A stretch of 23,362 nucleotides of DNA from JBEIDK01 sp040383485 (GTDB taxonomy: Bacteria; Bacteroidota; Bacteroidia; UBA4408), in contig JBEIDK010000037.1 of assembly GCA_040383485.1 (NCBI GenBank), forward strand, positions 1-23,362. Reading direction: 5' to 3'. Position 1 is the first letter of the stretch. Every line of letters begins with the position of its first letter. The notes under the pieces were generated by a model, which was not told the DNA's origin, searched no databases, and saw only the letters and a list, made by a program, of their open reading frames with translations. Position numbers and translations under genes: made by a program. Shown here piece after piece: positions 6,830 to 14,877 of this stretch.

Positions 6830-7522
6830 TTATTTTAATGTACCCATACCTCCATCAACATGCATTACTTGACCAGTAATCCATGTAGCTTTATCAGAAA
6901 GCAGAAAAGCAGTCATTTCTGCAATATCTTCTGCAGTACCAATTCTTTGCAATGGATGACGTTTATTAGAGGCTTCAATTTTTTCGGGAGTACTTAATAA
7001 TGCTGCAGCTAAAGGAGTATTGGTTAAAGATGGAGCAATTACATTAACTCTAATATTTGAGCCTGCAAATTCAGCTGCCAAAGATTTTGCAAGACCTTCA
7101 ACCGCTGCTTTCGAAGTAGCCACCGAACTATGAAAATTCATACCGGTACCAACAGCAACAGTACTATACAAAACAATACTTGCATTTTTTGCATTTTTTA
7201 ATCGTGGCAAACAAAATTGTATTGTCTTAATGGCACCAACCACATTTTGATTAAAATCATTCAGAAAATCTTCTATCGTAAGTCTATTAAATCCTTTCAG
7301 GTTAATACTTCCCGGGCAATAAACAATTCCATGAAGCTCATTTGGTAAATTGTTAAGTGCATCTAAATTGTCTTTGGTAACATCTAGTACAAAATGATTT
7401 TCACGCTGACTTTCTTCTGAACTGTTTCTTGAAACAGTATATAAATTGTTTTCGTGTTTTAAAATTTGAGCAGTTGCTAAGCCAATTCCTTTGGTGGCAC
7501 CAATTATTAATATATTTTTCAT
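6830..7522 (-). CDS. SDR-family oxidoreductase-like protein lacking the catalytic tyrosine
   Basis: This 230-residue Rossmann-fold short-chain dehydrogenase has a glycine-rich nucleotide motif GATKGIG (residues 8-14), CPGS where most family members have NNAG (69-72), Asn93 in NVVG, Ser120, and a C-terminal WITGQVMHVDGG segment typical of classical SDRs. The usual YxxxK is replaced by V134-A-T-S-K138: the lysine is kept but the catalytic Tyr is Val. I recall an SDR subgroup with a similar H-x-S-V-A motif, so this may be a subgroup trait rather than damage. The frame is intact and motif-complete otherwise. The product could be a divergent reductase using another acid or a nucleotide-binding regulatory protein. 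The DUF2805 gene lies 7 bp upstream on the same strand, so they form an operon. Confidence 0.88.
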   Translation of the reverse strand: MKNILIIGATKGIGLATAQILKHENNLYTVSRNSSEESQRENHFVLDVTKDNLDALNNLPNELHGIVYCPGSINLKGFNRLTIEDFLNDFNQNVVGAIKTIQFCLPRLKNAKNASIVLYSTVAVGTGMNFHSSVATSKAAVEGLAKSLAAEFAGSNIRVNVIAPSLTNTPLAAALLSTPEKIEASNKRHPLQRIGTAEDIAEMTAFLLSDKATWITGQVMHVDGGMGTLK

Positions 7523-7529
7523 TATTGCG

Positions 7530-7805
7530 TTATCTTTTACTTATTTTATTTGATGTAATTGTTCTTTGAAGTTTACATTTAAACCTAGATATTTCTTGAT
7601 TGCGTTTAGCAGCGTGTTTTTGGCTAACTCCTGAATTTACACGTTTTCGCCATAGGTTAAAACTATTTTTTTTCAATTCGCTTCTCATTAGTTTAATAAC
7701 TTCACTCTCAGGCAATCCAAACTGAAATTTTATTGCCTCGAATGGAGTTCTATCTTCCCAAGCCATTTCTATAATGCGGTCTTTTTCTACAGGTGATAAA
7801 TTCAT
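7530..7805 (-). CDS. DUF2805/TIGR03643 family protein
   Basis: This small basic protein is 91 residues from the ATG at 7805. It matches the DUF2805 pattern: LSPVEKDRIIEMAWEDRTPF, then a helix-turn-helix-like segment (FGLPESEVIKLMR) and SFNLWRKRV-SG, followed by a Lys/Arg-rich tail. The function is unknown; the central helices hint at nucleic-acid binding, which is inference. An upstream TTG at 7829 would add eight residues (MKEYVIQI), but the ATG is preferred because the family similarity starts at MNLSP. It is first in a two-gene operon with the SDR. From memory, DUF2805 and SDR genes of this kind often lie near photolyase/cryptochrome genes in Bacteroidota; none is present here. Confidence 0.85.
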   Translation of the reverse strand: MNLSPVEKDRIIEMAWEDRTPFEAIKFQFGLPESEVIKLMRSELKKNSFNLWRKRVNSGVSQKHAAKRNQEISRFKCKLQRTITSNKISKR

Positions 7806-8134
7806 AATTTGTATAACATACTCTTTCAAAAAATGTTCAATTATGAAGCAATTAGTTTAACCCATATTACGCGTTAGTGGTTTTGAGTTGTAATAGAATT
7901 TCTACTGCGGAATCTGGGTTTAATCTAACTTAATAGTCTTGATATCAGATATTACAATTTTATAAAACGAAAATAATTGATGAAGAATAAATATTAAGGT
8001 ATAAAATGAAATAATTTGATTAGTACAAGCATTTAATTAAGATGTGCCAATTTTCTAATAACATTGGTGTGAAGTAATTTGTGATTTAAGCTTTTTAAAG
8101 TTAATGTGATACAATAGCTTGTACTTGTTAGCTT
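7806..8134. other. AT-rich intergenic region
   Basis: This 329-bp spacer follows parC and should contain the promoter for the DUF2805-SDR operon. I see no exact TAnnTTTG element on the minus strand, no strong terminator hairpin and no gene. An 8-bp inverted pair (GTACAAGC near 8022, GCTTGTAC near 8118) is too distant to be convincing. Confidence 0.5.
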
Positions 8135-10768
8135 TTATTCAAACTCAATACTCATTTGCTCCATATCATCGAGTTTATCTTTTATTTGTTTTAGTCTTTC
8201 AAAATCAATTTCAATTTTATTCTTTGGGTCAGTTTCATAAAACTTTTCAACTTCCTTTTCTTCAGCGGGAAGCTCTTGCAAACTAATTTCTTTTACCTTG
8301 TTGGTACTAAGTCTATTTCCTTTTGCCTTCATACCTTTTACAGCAATAAAATCAACCAAATTAAAAGTTTCTGGTGTAGGCTCAACACCTTTTACCTTGG
8401 CATAATTAACATCAATAATAGGCGTCTTATGGGTTGTAGCTATTTCTAAATATGAACCATCTGTTTCGCCAATAAAAAGTGTTTTCTTATCGGTGGTTTC
8501 AATTAAAAAACGTTTTACAAAATGTTCCTTTTTTTCAGCATCAAAATAAACGGCACTAACAATAGTTTCTGGTTTGAATTTTTCAATAATAATGATGTCC
8601 TCATCAAAATGGTTCGAAAGTTCGAAGGTTTGCAAACGATAATGGCCACTTTGAGTGATAACTAATATTTTGTCATCACCAGCAAAATCGCCCAAATAAG
8701 TTCCTCTTCCATCTACGTTGAGCCTATTTACATGTTCATCAAACCAAATCATTCTGGCCCCAAGTGTTGATGCACCTTTTTCTTTAAGAATTATTTTTTT
8801 TACAGGATATTTAGTTACAATATTTCCTTGTGATGCTCTACCTTTAACTGCAAGGTCAGCAAAGTCAATATCGAACATTAATTTTTTAAGGTTAGGCAAT
8901 GGTTTTAAATGTATTGTTAAACTTTCGGCTTCACCATTCGGATTGGCAGTGAAATACAAAACTTTGCTTCCCTTGTTTCCTCTTGTCAAATCATATGCTT
9001 TATCACGCGTTACACCTGTTACACTAAAACGTTTCATCATCACACTTCCTTTTGGTCCGTCTTGGTAAATCATATTGTACACCGTGCGCTCATCATTTTT
9101 CTTAAACACCGCTATGTGTAATACATCCTTACCTATGAATGATTTTTCGGAAACCTTACTAACAGTCATACTGCCATCTTCTCTAAAAACTACCATATCG
9201 TCAAGTGTAGAGCAGTCTCCAATATATTCATCTTTCTTCATTGCGTTACCAAATCCTGCAAATCCTTCAGTTCTGTTTACATAAAGTTTTTCATTTGCCA
9301 TGGCAACGCTAGTTGCAACAATGGTATCAAAGGTTTTTATCTCTGTTTTGCGTTCACGTCCTTTGCCGTATTTCTTTTTTAAATTTTTAAAATATTCAAT
9401 TGCAAAGTCCGTTAGGTTAGCTAGGTTATGTGCTTTCTCCTTAATTTGTTCATCAAGACGTAGCATTTTTTCGTCGGCCTTATCACTATCGAAACGAGTA
9501 ATACGAATCATCGGAATTTGAGTTAACTTCTCAAAATCTTCATCTACAATATCTCTGATGAGTTGCTTTTTGTATTTGGTGAATCGTTTGTCGAGGTATG
9601 AGAATAATGTTGCCTTATCAGCATAATTCTTAAACTCAATGTACATTTCATCTTTAATAAATAACTTTTCAAGAGAAGAGAAAAAATATGCTTCTTCTAG
9701 TTCCTTTTTCTCAACTTCTAACTCTAACTTTAATAAGTTTAGTGTATGGAAAGTTGAAATTTTTAAAATTTCATTCACACCTACAAAACGAGGTTTTTCA
9801 TTTTCAATAACACAAGCATTTGGTGCAATAGATACTTCACAATCTGTGAAGGCATATAAGGCATCAATTGTTTTGTCAGGAGAAATACCTGGAGGTAAAT
9901 TGATAATGATTTCTACATTTTCGGCAGTGTTGTCTTCAATTTTCTTAACCTTAATTTTTTCTTTTTCATTGGCAGTTACTATAGTATCAATAAGTGCCGA
10001 AGTAGTTGTTCCGAAAGGAATTTCAGTAATTACTAATTGTTTTTTATCATTTTGCGAAATTTTAGCTCGGCATCTAATTCGTCCACCACGCAGACCATCG
10101 TTGTAATTGCTTACATCAATCAAACCACCTGTTTGAAAGTCTGGTAATATATTAGTTCGTTTGCCTCTAAGAATGTCGATGCTTGCGTCAATTAATTCGT
10201 TGAAATTATGTGGTAACATTTTGCAAGCCAATCCAACTGCAATACCTTCAACGCCATGAGCAAGTAGCAATGGAAATTTCATTGGAAGTGTTACTGGTTC
10301 GCGATTACGGCCATCATAACTTGCTTGCCAATTTGTAATTTTAGGATTAAAAACAACCTCTAGTGCAAATTTACTGAGTCGTGCTTCAATATAACGAGCA
10401 GCGGCAGCGTCGTCACCAGTTAGTATATTACCCCAATTACCTTGCATATCAATGAGCAAATCTTTTTGCCCTAACGCTACTAAGGCATCACCAATACTAG
10501 CATCGCCATGTGGATGATATTTCATGCAATGGCCAATAATATTTGCAACCTTATTATAACGACCATCTTCTAAATCGTCCATGCTGTGCAAAATTCTTCG
10601 TTGCACAGGCTTTAATCCATCCTCAATATATGGCACAGCACGCTCTAGAATAACATATGAAGCATAGTCAAGAAACCAATTTTTAAAAAGGCCATCTACA
10701 TGCGTTATTCCTTGCACATCGTCCTGAGAAGCTCCATCATTTATTGAATCATCAAAAATTTCAGTCAT
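8135..10768 (-). CDS. parC: DNA topoisomerase IV subunit A
   Basis: This 877-residue type IIA topoisomerase subunit is responsible for DNA breakage and chromosome decatenation. The N-terminal domain opens with VDGLFKNWFLDYASYVILERA, a Bacteroidota ParC form. The active-site tyrosine is Tyr126 in AAAARYIEARLS next to Arg125. The quinolone-region HPHGD motif is at 85-89, followed by Ala90 where E. coli GyrA has Ser83. The breakage-reunion core runs to about residue 440, followed by a coiled segment and a C-terminal beta-pinwheel-like domain (about 480-780) without a GyrA box, then an acidic tail. Lack of the GyrA box supports ParC over GyrA. The partner parE is not in the window. The ATG at 10768 is 28-35 bp downstream of a consensus-like -7 element at 10804-10811. 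Confidence 0.93.
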   Translation of the reverse strand: MTEIFDDSINDGASQDDVQGITHVDGLFKNWFLDYASYVILERAVPYIEDGLKPVQRRILHSMDDLEDGRYNKVANIIGHCMKYHPHGDASIGDALVALGQKDLLIDMQGNWGNILTGDDAAAARYIEARLSKFALEVVFNPKITNWQASYDGRNREPVTLPMKFPLLLAHGVEGIAVGLACKMLPHNFNELIDASIDILRGKRTNILPDFQTGGLIDVSNYNDGLRGGRIRCRAKISQNDKKQLVITEIPFGTTTSALIDTIVTANEKEKIKVKKIEDNTAENVEIIINLPPGISPDKTIDALYAFTDCEVSIAPNACVIENEKPRFVGVNEILKISTFHTLNLLKLELEVEKKELEEAYFFSSLEKLFIKDEMYIEFKNYADKATLFSYLDKRFTKYKKQLIRDIVDEDFEKLTQIPMIRITRFDSDKADEKMLRLDEQIKEKAHNLANLTDFAIEYFKNLKKKYGKGRERKTEIKTFDTIVATSVAMANEKLYVNRTEGFAGFGNAMKKDEYIGDCSTLDDMVVFREDGSMTVSKVSEKSFIGKDVLHIAVFKKNDERTVYNMIYQDGPKGSVMMKRFSVTGVTRDKAYDLTRGNKGSKVLYFTANPNGEAESLTIHLKPLPNLKKLMFDIDFADLAVKGRASQGNIVTKYPVKKIILKEKGASTLGARMIWFDEHVNRLNVDGRGTYLGDFAGDDKILVITQSGHYRLQTFELSNHFDEDIIIIEKFKPETIVSAVYFDAEKKEHFVKRFLIETTDKKTLFIGETDGSYLEIATTHKTPIIDVNYAKVKGVEPTPETFNLVDFIAVKGMKAKGNRLSTNKVKEISLQELPAEEKEVEKFYETDPKNKIEIDFERLKQIKDKLDDMEQMSIEFE

Positions 10769-10803
10769 TGTCTTAAAATCTGTATCGTTAAAATTTAGAA
10801 GTT

Positions 10804-10811
10804 CAAAAATA
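10804..10811 (-). promoter_or_regulatory. Possible -7 promoter element of parC
   Basis: On the minus strand this reads TATTTTTG, an exact match to the Bacteroidota -7 consensus TAnnTTTG, and is placed for a 5' leader of roughly 25-30 bases before the parC ATG. A matching -33 TTTG at the usual distance is not evident, so the call is tentative. Confidence 0.35.
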
Positions 10812-10965
10812 TAACCAAGTGGTCATTAATGATAATTATTCTGTGAAAGATTTCAACAATAAAAAGGTTGAAAGTTTTTTCAATAATGTATAAAAGACAA
10901 TTGAATAGAAAATCGCTGATGTATTATATAAATGAGGCTGTCTCAAAAGTAATAATTTTTTGTTA

Positions 10966-11005
10966 TTGCGGCGCCATTTTGCTAATCATATCGCAAAATC
11001 CGCAA
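10966..11005. repeat. Internal stem-loop of the MITE
   Basis: TTGCGG (10966-10971) plus ATTTTGC (10976-10982) pair with GCAAAAT (10993-10999) plus CCGCAA (11000-11005). This gives a 13-bp stem with a 4-base bulge (CGCC) and a 10-base loop. Confidence 0.65.
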
Positions 11006-11037
11006 TCTTTAAATAAATAAAGTAGCAACTTGCAGAA

Positions 11038-11058
11038 ATGCCGAAATAAATTCAGCAT
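11038..11058. repeat. REP-like hairpin inside the MITE
   Basis: ATGCCGAA at 11038-11045 pairs with TTCAGCAT at 11051-11058 with one mismatch and a 5-base loop. From memory this kind of ATGC-CGAA / TTC-GCAT palindrome is common between genes in Bacteroidota. It may be a repeat captured by the element or part of its right end. Confidence 0.45.
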
Positions 11059-11137
11059 GACAAAACGGGCTTTTGAGACAGCCTCAAATCAGCTGTGTAA
11101 AATCAATAAGACGTATAGAAATAAGAAGAGATTTTAT

Positions 11138-11794
11138 TTACAAATCTTCAGAATGTTCTTCTCCACAGCTTGGATCAAAATCAGCTTCGCCTTCTTCATT
11201 TTCATTTTCTTCTTCTTCTCCTTCTTCACCAAAACTTTCTTTTATCTCTACTTCGTCTGATTCATCCAATCCATCAATTACCTCTTCAGCCACATAAGCT
11301 TCGGAGTCATCAGTATCTATATCTTCAAAAAATTTATTAGATAGTTTAATGTCTTCTTCATCAACTGCAGCTTGCGCAGGGAGTATTACTTTTTTGTATT
11401 GACGTGGTGGTTTACCAACTTCTTTAGCACAATTCGGGTAAAATACTCCTGGTGTTTCGTCTTTAATAATTTTAATTAATTCCATATGGAATAACTTTAC
11501 CAAACCATTAGTGTCTAAATAAAGTAAAAATCTTTGGTGCGGATCATCTACAAAATCGGCAATTTCAGTAGGAAATGTTTCTCCTGATTTAGTTGTTATA
11601 AAAGGAGTAACTTCTTCTCCTTTGCGCCATGCAATATCGCTAGAAAAAAAATGAGGAACAGCAGTACCATCAAATTTAATTGCTTCTTGAAAGCAAATTA
11701 CAAATTCCTCAAAACTCTGAGTAGGTTTAATATCAATATCTCTGTATGAATCTTCGTGGTCTTCTTTCTGAACCCTAAAACGATAAATTGGCAT
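11138..11794 (-). CDS. IS1096-passenger TnpR / pRiA4b ORF-3-like protein with acidic tail
   Basis: This protein is 218 residues from the ATG at 11794. A TTG nine bases upstream is in frame but less likely. Residues about 1-140 match the plasmid pRiA4b ORF-3-like fold: PIYRFRVQ, a DDPHQRFLLYLD-like segment, and a C-terminal YPNC with PPRQY. The family is named after a passenger gene of IS1096 but is widespread as a chromosomal gene; its biochemical role is not established. Residues 141-218 are extremely acidic (35 of 78 are Asp or Glu) and probably disordered. No transposase or insertion-sequence ends flank it, though a MITE begins 52 bp past its stop. A consensus-like -7 element lies at 11839-11846. 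Confidence 0.75.
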   Translation of the reverse strand: MPIYRFRVQKEDHEDSYRDIDIKPTQSFEEFVICFQEAIKFDGTAVPHFFSSDIAWRKGEEVTPFITTKSGETFPTEIADFVDDPHQRFLLYLDTNGLVKLFHMELIKIIKDETPGVFYPNCAKEVGKPPRQYKKVILPAQAAVDEEDIKLSNKFFEDIDTDDSEAYVAEEVIDGLDESDEVEIKESFGEEGEEEENENEEGEADFDPSCGEEHSEDL

Positions 11795-11838
11795 AGTTTT
11801 CAATTTTTTTCAAACCTAATTCAATTTTTTTTTAAATT

Positions 11839-11846
11839 CAAAAATA
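11839..11846 (-). promoter_or_regulatory. Possible -7 promoter element for the acidic-tail gene
   Basis: Reads TATTTTTG on the minus strand, exactly fitting TAnnTTTG and identical to the element proposed for parC. It would give a leader of about 35-40 bases. No -33 TTTG at standard spacing is clear. Confidence 0.3.
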
Positions 11847-12026
11847 GTTAAGCCAAATAATTATTGATTTAATGTCTGAGTATTATTTCTTTATATATCT
11901 TGTTTTTTTTAATTTAAAGAAAGCATTAAACCCATTTTAATAAAACATACGTATTAATTGGAGTATTGATTATTTTATATGAAGATTTTTTAAATATCTT
12001 TATTTTTCAAAACCTTAAAACGAAAC

Positions 12027-14687
12027 TTGAGAAAATTAATTCTCATATTATTTTTATTATTTTCTACCTACCAATGTTCAAAAGCATTTCATATAGTAGG
12101 TGGAGAAATAACATATTCCTATTTAGGTAATGACGTTTATAGAATAAGGCTAAAGCTTTACCGTGATTGTTTTGCTCAAAATGGTGCACAATATGATACT
12201 TTATTGCCTTTAGGTATTTTCAACAATAGTAACTTACAATATGTGAGGTATATTCAGTTTCCTGGTTCTACTCCTGTAAATGATCCTATATTGGCACCCT
12301 GCATTGTACCTCCAGGCAACGTTTGTGTTGAGGAAGCAATTTATGAAACAGATATTACACTGCCTCCTATTTCAGGTGGTTACGATATTGTTTATCAGCG
12401 TTGTTGCAGAAATAGTTCTATTGTTAATATTAATGTGCCAGACCAAACAGGAGCCACATACTTAACACACATAGACCCAAGTACCTCTGTTATAAATAAT
12501 GCTGCTTATTTCAACACTCTACCACCAATTTTTTTATGCATTAATACTCCTTTTGATTACGACCATTCTGCAACTGACCCAGATGGCGACGTTTTGGTAT
12601 ATTCATTTTGCGACCCATATAGCGGTGCCGATAATATTGCTCCTGCACCTGATCCTCCCTCTGATCCACCTTATGGTACGGTAAGTTGGTCATCAGGTTT
12701 TAGTTCAACAAATCAAATTACATCTAACCCACAATTAACCATAAATCCAACTACCGGACAAATTACAGGCACTCCCACACAATTTGGCCAGTTCGTAATA
12801 GGAGTAAAGGTTTCTGAATATCGCAATGGTGTATATATTGGTGAAACAAGACGCGATTTTCAATTTAATATTTTACCATGTAATAATGCCATTGCATCAA
12901 TTCCTGCTCAACAGTCTTTTTGCACCGGACTTAGCGTTTTTTTTGACAATACAAGTGTAAATAGTACCAATTACATTTGGAATTTTGGGGACTTAACAAC
13001 TAATACCGACACTTCTATTCAGCAAACAGTAACCTATACATATCCTGCTCCTGGTTCATATACAGTAAGTTTAATAGCATATAACCCAGCTGGTAATTGT
13101 TATGATACAGCGTATTCAACGTTTCAAGTATCGCCTTTGTTAGACCCTGTTTATGTAGCTCCTCCAAGTCAATGTTTAGACAATAATTCATATAACTTTT
13201 CATTGGGAGGATCCGTTGATCCAAGTGCAAATTATTCTTGGAATTTTGGTCAATTTGCAGTGCCACAATCAATAAATTTGCCAACTCCAACAGGTATTCA
13301 TTTTACTATTGATACTTTACATAAATTACAAATTGTAGTTTCACAATTTGGTTGTACAGATACTACTGATGTTACGTTAGAATTATTGCCTAAGCCTAGA
13401 GCAATCATCGGAGATGCCAATAGATATTGCGTTGGGAACCAAATTGATTTTGACAACCTTAGTACAAGCGCCGACAATTATTTTTGGGATTTTGGAGTTT
13501 CAAACATTAACATAGATATTTCTAATTTAGCTCAACCATCATATATATACCCTGATACAGGCATTTATAGCATACAACTAATTGCTTCAAATAATTTTGG
13601 ATGTAGTGATACTACTTTAATTCCTTTTTGGGTTTATCCTTTGTTTGCACCAACCATTTATCCATTTAATGACTCTAACTATGTAAATCAGTGTATTGAT
13701 GCCAATTCTTTCAATTTTTATGCAGCTGGCGTTTTCTCTTCAGTAGCTGACTTTAGTTGGAATTTTGGTGTTAATGCAAGCCCTAATTCATCTATACAGC
13801 AAGATGTTGCAAATGTAACTTACAATTCGGTTGGTTTTTTTCCTGTAACAGTAACTGTTGAAGAAAATGGATGTGTAAAAAGTTACACCGACTCAGTAAG
13901 AATTTATAACAGGCCTCAAATTGGATTTGAATTATTATCGGTAGAACCATGTTTACCTGCAAGCATCTCATTTAAAGATACATCATATGCAGAAACGCCA
14001 TTAACCTATTTTTGGTCATTTGGCGATGGAGATTCAAGTTTTACAGCCAATCCCACTCACATATATACAAATGAAGGTACTTATAATGTTAACCTAACCA
14101 TCATTACAAAAACTGGATGCAAGGATACATTGACATTAAGTTATCCTGGCTCATTTACCTTTACTCCTAAACCAATTCCCGGCCTAGGCATCGATAGTTT
14201 ACAAGTGTCAATTTTTAATCCTACCATAAACATAACCGACTCTTCACAACAAAGGGTAGCATGTAAATTAATATTAAGTGATGGTACCATATATGCGCAG
14301 TGCAACATACAGAAAACATTTACAGACACAGGTTATTACACCATTACACAAGTTGTTTATAGTGCTGATGGATGTACTGATACACTTAAAAAAGTACTTT
14401 ATGTTGTACCAGAATTTAGAATTTGGATTCCAAACGCCTTTACTCCTAATAATGATGGAAGTAACGATGATTTTTTACCCGTAATGATAGGTGTCCGAAA
14501 ATTCAATTTCTCAGTTTATAATCGGTGGGGTATCCAAATATTTAATACAGAAGATAAAAATATTGGCTGGGATGGCACTTCTAAAAACGATGTTTGTCCT
14601 AATGGAGTTTATTCTTATATTTTCTATTATGAAGATGTTTTTAATAGATACCAAACAAGTTATGGCAAAGTAGTTTTATTAAGATAA
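12027..14687 (+). CDS. Secreted PKD-repeat protein with CHU_C / type IX sorting domain
   Basis: This 886-residue surface or secreted protein starts at TTG (12027). An in-frame stop lies upstream at 11991, and no ATG precedes the signal peptide (RKLILILFLLFSTYQCSKAF). Residues about 22-290 form a Cys-containing N-terminal region beginning HIVGGEITYSYLG, with a YRDC motif, a type repeatedly seen in Bacteroidota secreted proteins. Five PKD-like repeats follow, at about 298-370, 383-460, 465-550, 554-635 and 640-715, each with a W-x-FG core (YIWNFGD, YSWNFGQ, YFWDFGV, FSWNFGV, YFWSFGD). The C-terminus (about 794-886) is a gliding-motility-associated CHU_C domain: IPNAFTPNNDGSNDDF, YNRWG, WDGT, PNGVY. 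This directs type IX secretion and surface attachment. The ligand is unknown; adhesion is a reasonable inference. It appears monocistronic. Confidence 0.92.
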   Translation: MRKLILILFLLFSTYQCSKAFHIVGGEITYSYLGNDVYRIRLKLYRDCFAQNGAQYDTLLPLGIFNNSNLQYVRYIQFPGSTPVNDPILAPCIVPPGNVCVEEAIYETDITLPPISGGYDIVYQRCCRNSSIVNINVPDQTGATYLTHIDPSTSVINNAAYFNTLPPIFLCINTPFDYDHSATDPDGDVLVYSFCDPYSGADNIAPAPDPPSDPPYGTVSWSSGFSSTNQITSNPQLTINPTTGQITGTPTQFGQFVIGVKVSEYRNGVYIGETRRDFQFNILPCNNAIASIPAQQSFCTGLSVFFDNTSVNSTNYIWNFGDLTTNTDTSIQQTVTYTYPAPGSYTVSLIAYNPAGNCYDTAYSTFQVSPLLDPVYVAPPSQCLDNNSYNFSLGGSVDPSANYSWNFGQFAVPQSINLPTPTGIHFTIDTLHKLQIVVSQFGCTDTTDVTLELLPKPRAIIGDANRYCVGNQIDFDNLSTSADNYFWDFGVSNINIDISNLAQPSYIYPDTGIYSIQLIASNNFGCSDTTLIPFWVYPLFAPTIYPFNDSNYVNQCIDANSFNFYAAGVFSSVADFSWNFGVNASPNSSIQQDVANVTYNSVGFFPVTVTVEENGCVKSYTDSVRIYNRPQIGFELLSVEPCLPASISFKDTSYAETPLTYFWSFGDGDSSFTANPTHIYTNEGTYNVNLTIITKTGCKDTLTLSYPGSFTFTPKPIPGLGIDSLQVSIFNPTINITDSSQQRVACKLILSDGTIYAQCNIQKTFTDTGYYTITQVVYSADGCTDTLKKVLYVVPEFRIWIPNAFTPNNDGSNDDFLPVMIGVRKFNFSVYNRWGIQIFNTEDKNIGWDGTSKNDVCPNGVYSYIFYYEDVFNRYQTSYGKVVLLR

Positions 14688-14877
14688 TTGCGAATAAATA
14701 TCTCAAATATTCTAACTTGCTTAAATTCAAAAGATAATGTGCTCTGTTAACAACTTTTCAACATTACAAATAGTAAAAAACTTACTTTCGCATTCCTTTC
14801 TAAAAAAAGGATTTATTCAATCGTTATAGCTTTTTTAAACAATAACGAATAAATATTTTTACATTTTATTAAAAAAG

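Larger units (their letters stand above)
10934..11085. mobile_element. Miniature inverted-repeat transposable element (MITE)
   Basis: Perfect 16-bp terminal inverted repeats, GAGGCTGTCTCAAAAG (10934-10949) and its reverse complement (11070-11085), bound a 152-bp non-coding element. The flanking tetranucleotides are identical, AAAT at 10930-10933 and AAAT at 11086-11089, as expected for a target duplication. There is no transposase, so it would need one in trans. Ends of this sequence type are, from memory, seen on Bacteroidota insertion sequences, but the family cannot be fixed here. It lies more than 120 bp upstream of the proposed parC -7 element, so it probably did not remove that promoter. 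Confidence 0.85.
10769..11137. other. Intergenic region hosting a miniature element
   Basis: 369 bp between parC and the gene ending at 11138. It holds the possible parC promoter at its left end and a 152-bp miniature inverted-repeat element at 10934-11085. No gene is supported; short forward frames here are low-complexity antisense of the neighbouring acidic tail. Confidence 0.6.

Noticed and set aside
9639..10106. 155-codon open frame antisense to parC
   Set aside because: Ser/Phe-rich shadow frame opposite a strongly conserved gene, with no recognisable domain or independent signals.
11795..11803. TTG start nine bases upstream for the acidic-tail gene
   Set aside because: The ATG at 11794 begins the family-like PIYRFRV segment and is the more usual codon.
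14793..14815. Weak hairpin (TCCTTT/AAAGGA) as terminator of the PKD gene
   Set aside because: Only six A/T-rich pairs and no T-tract following on the plus strand; over 100 bp past the stop.
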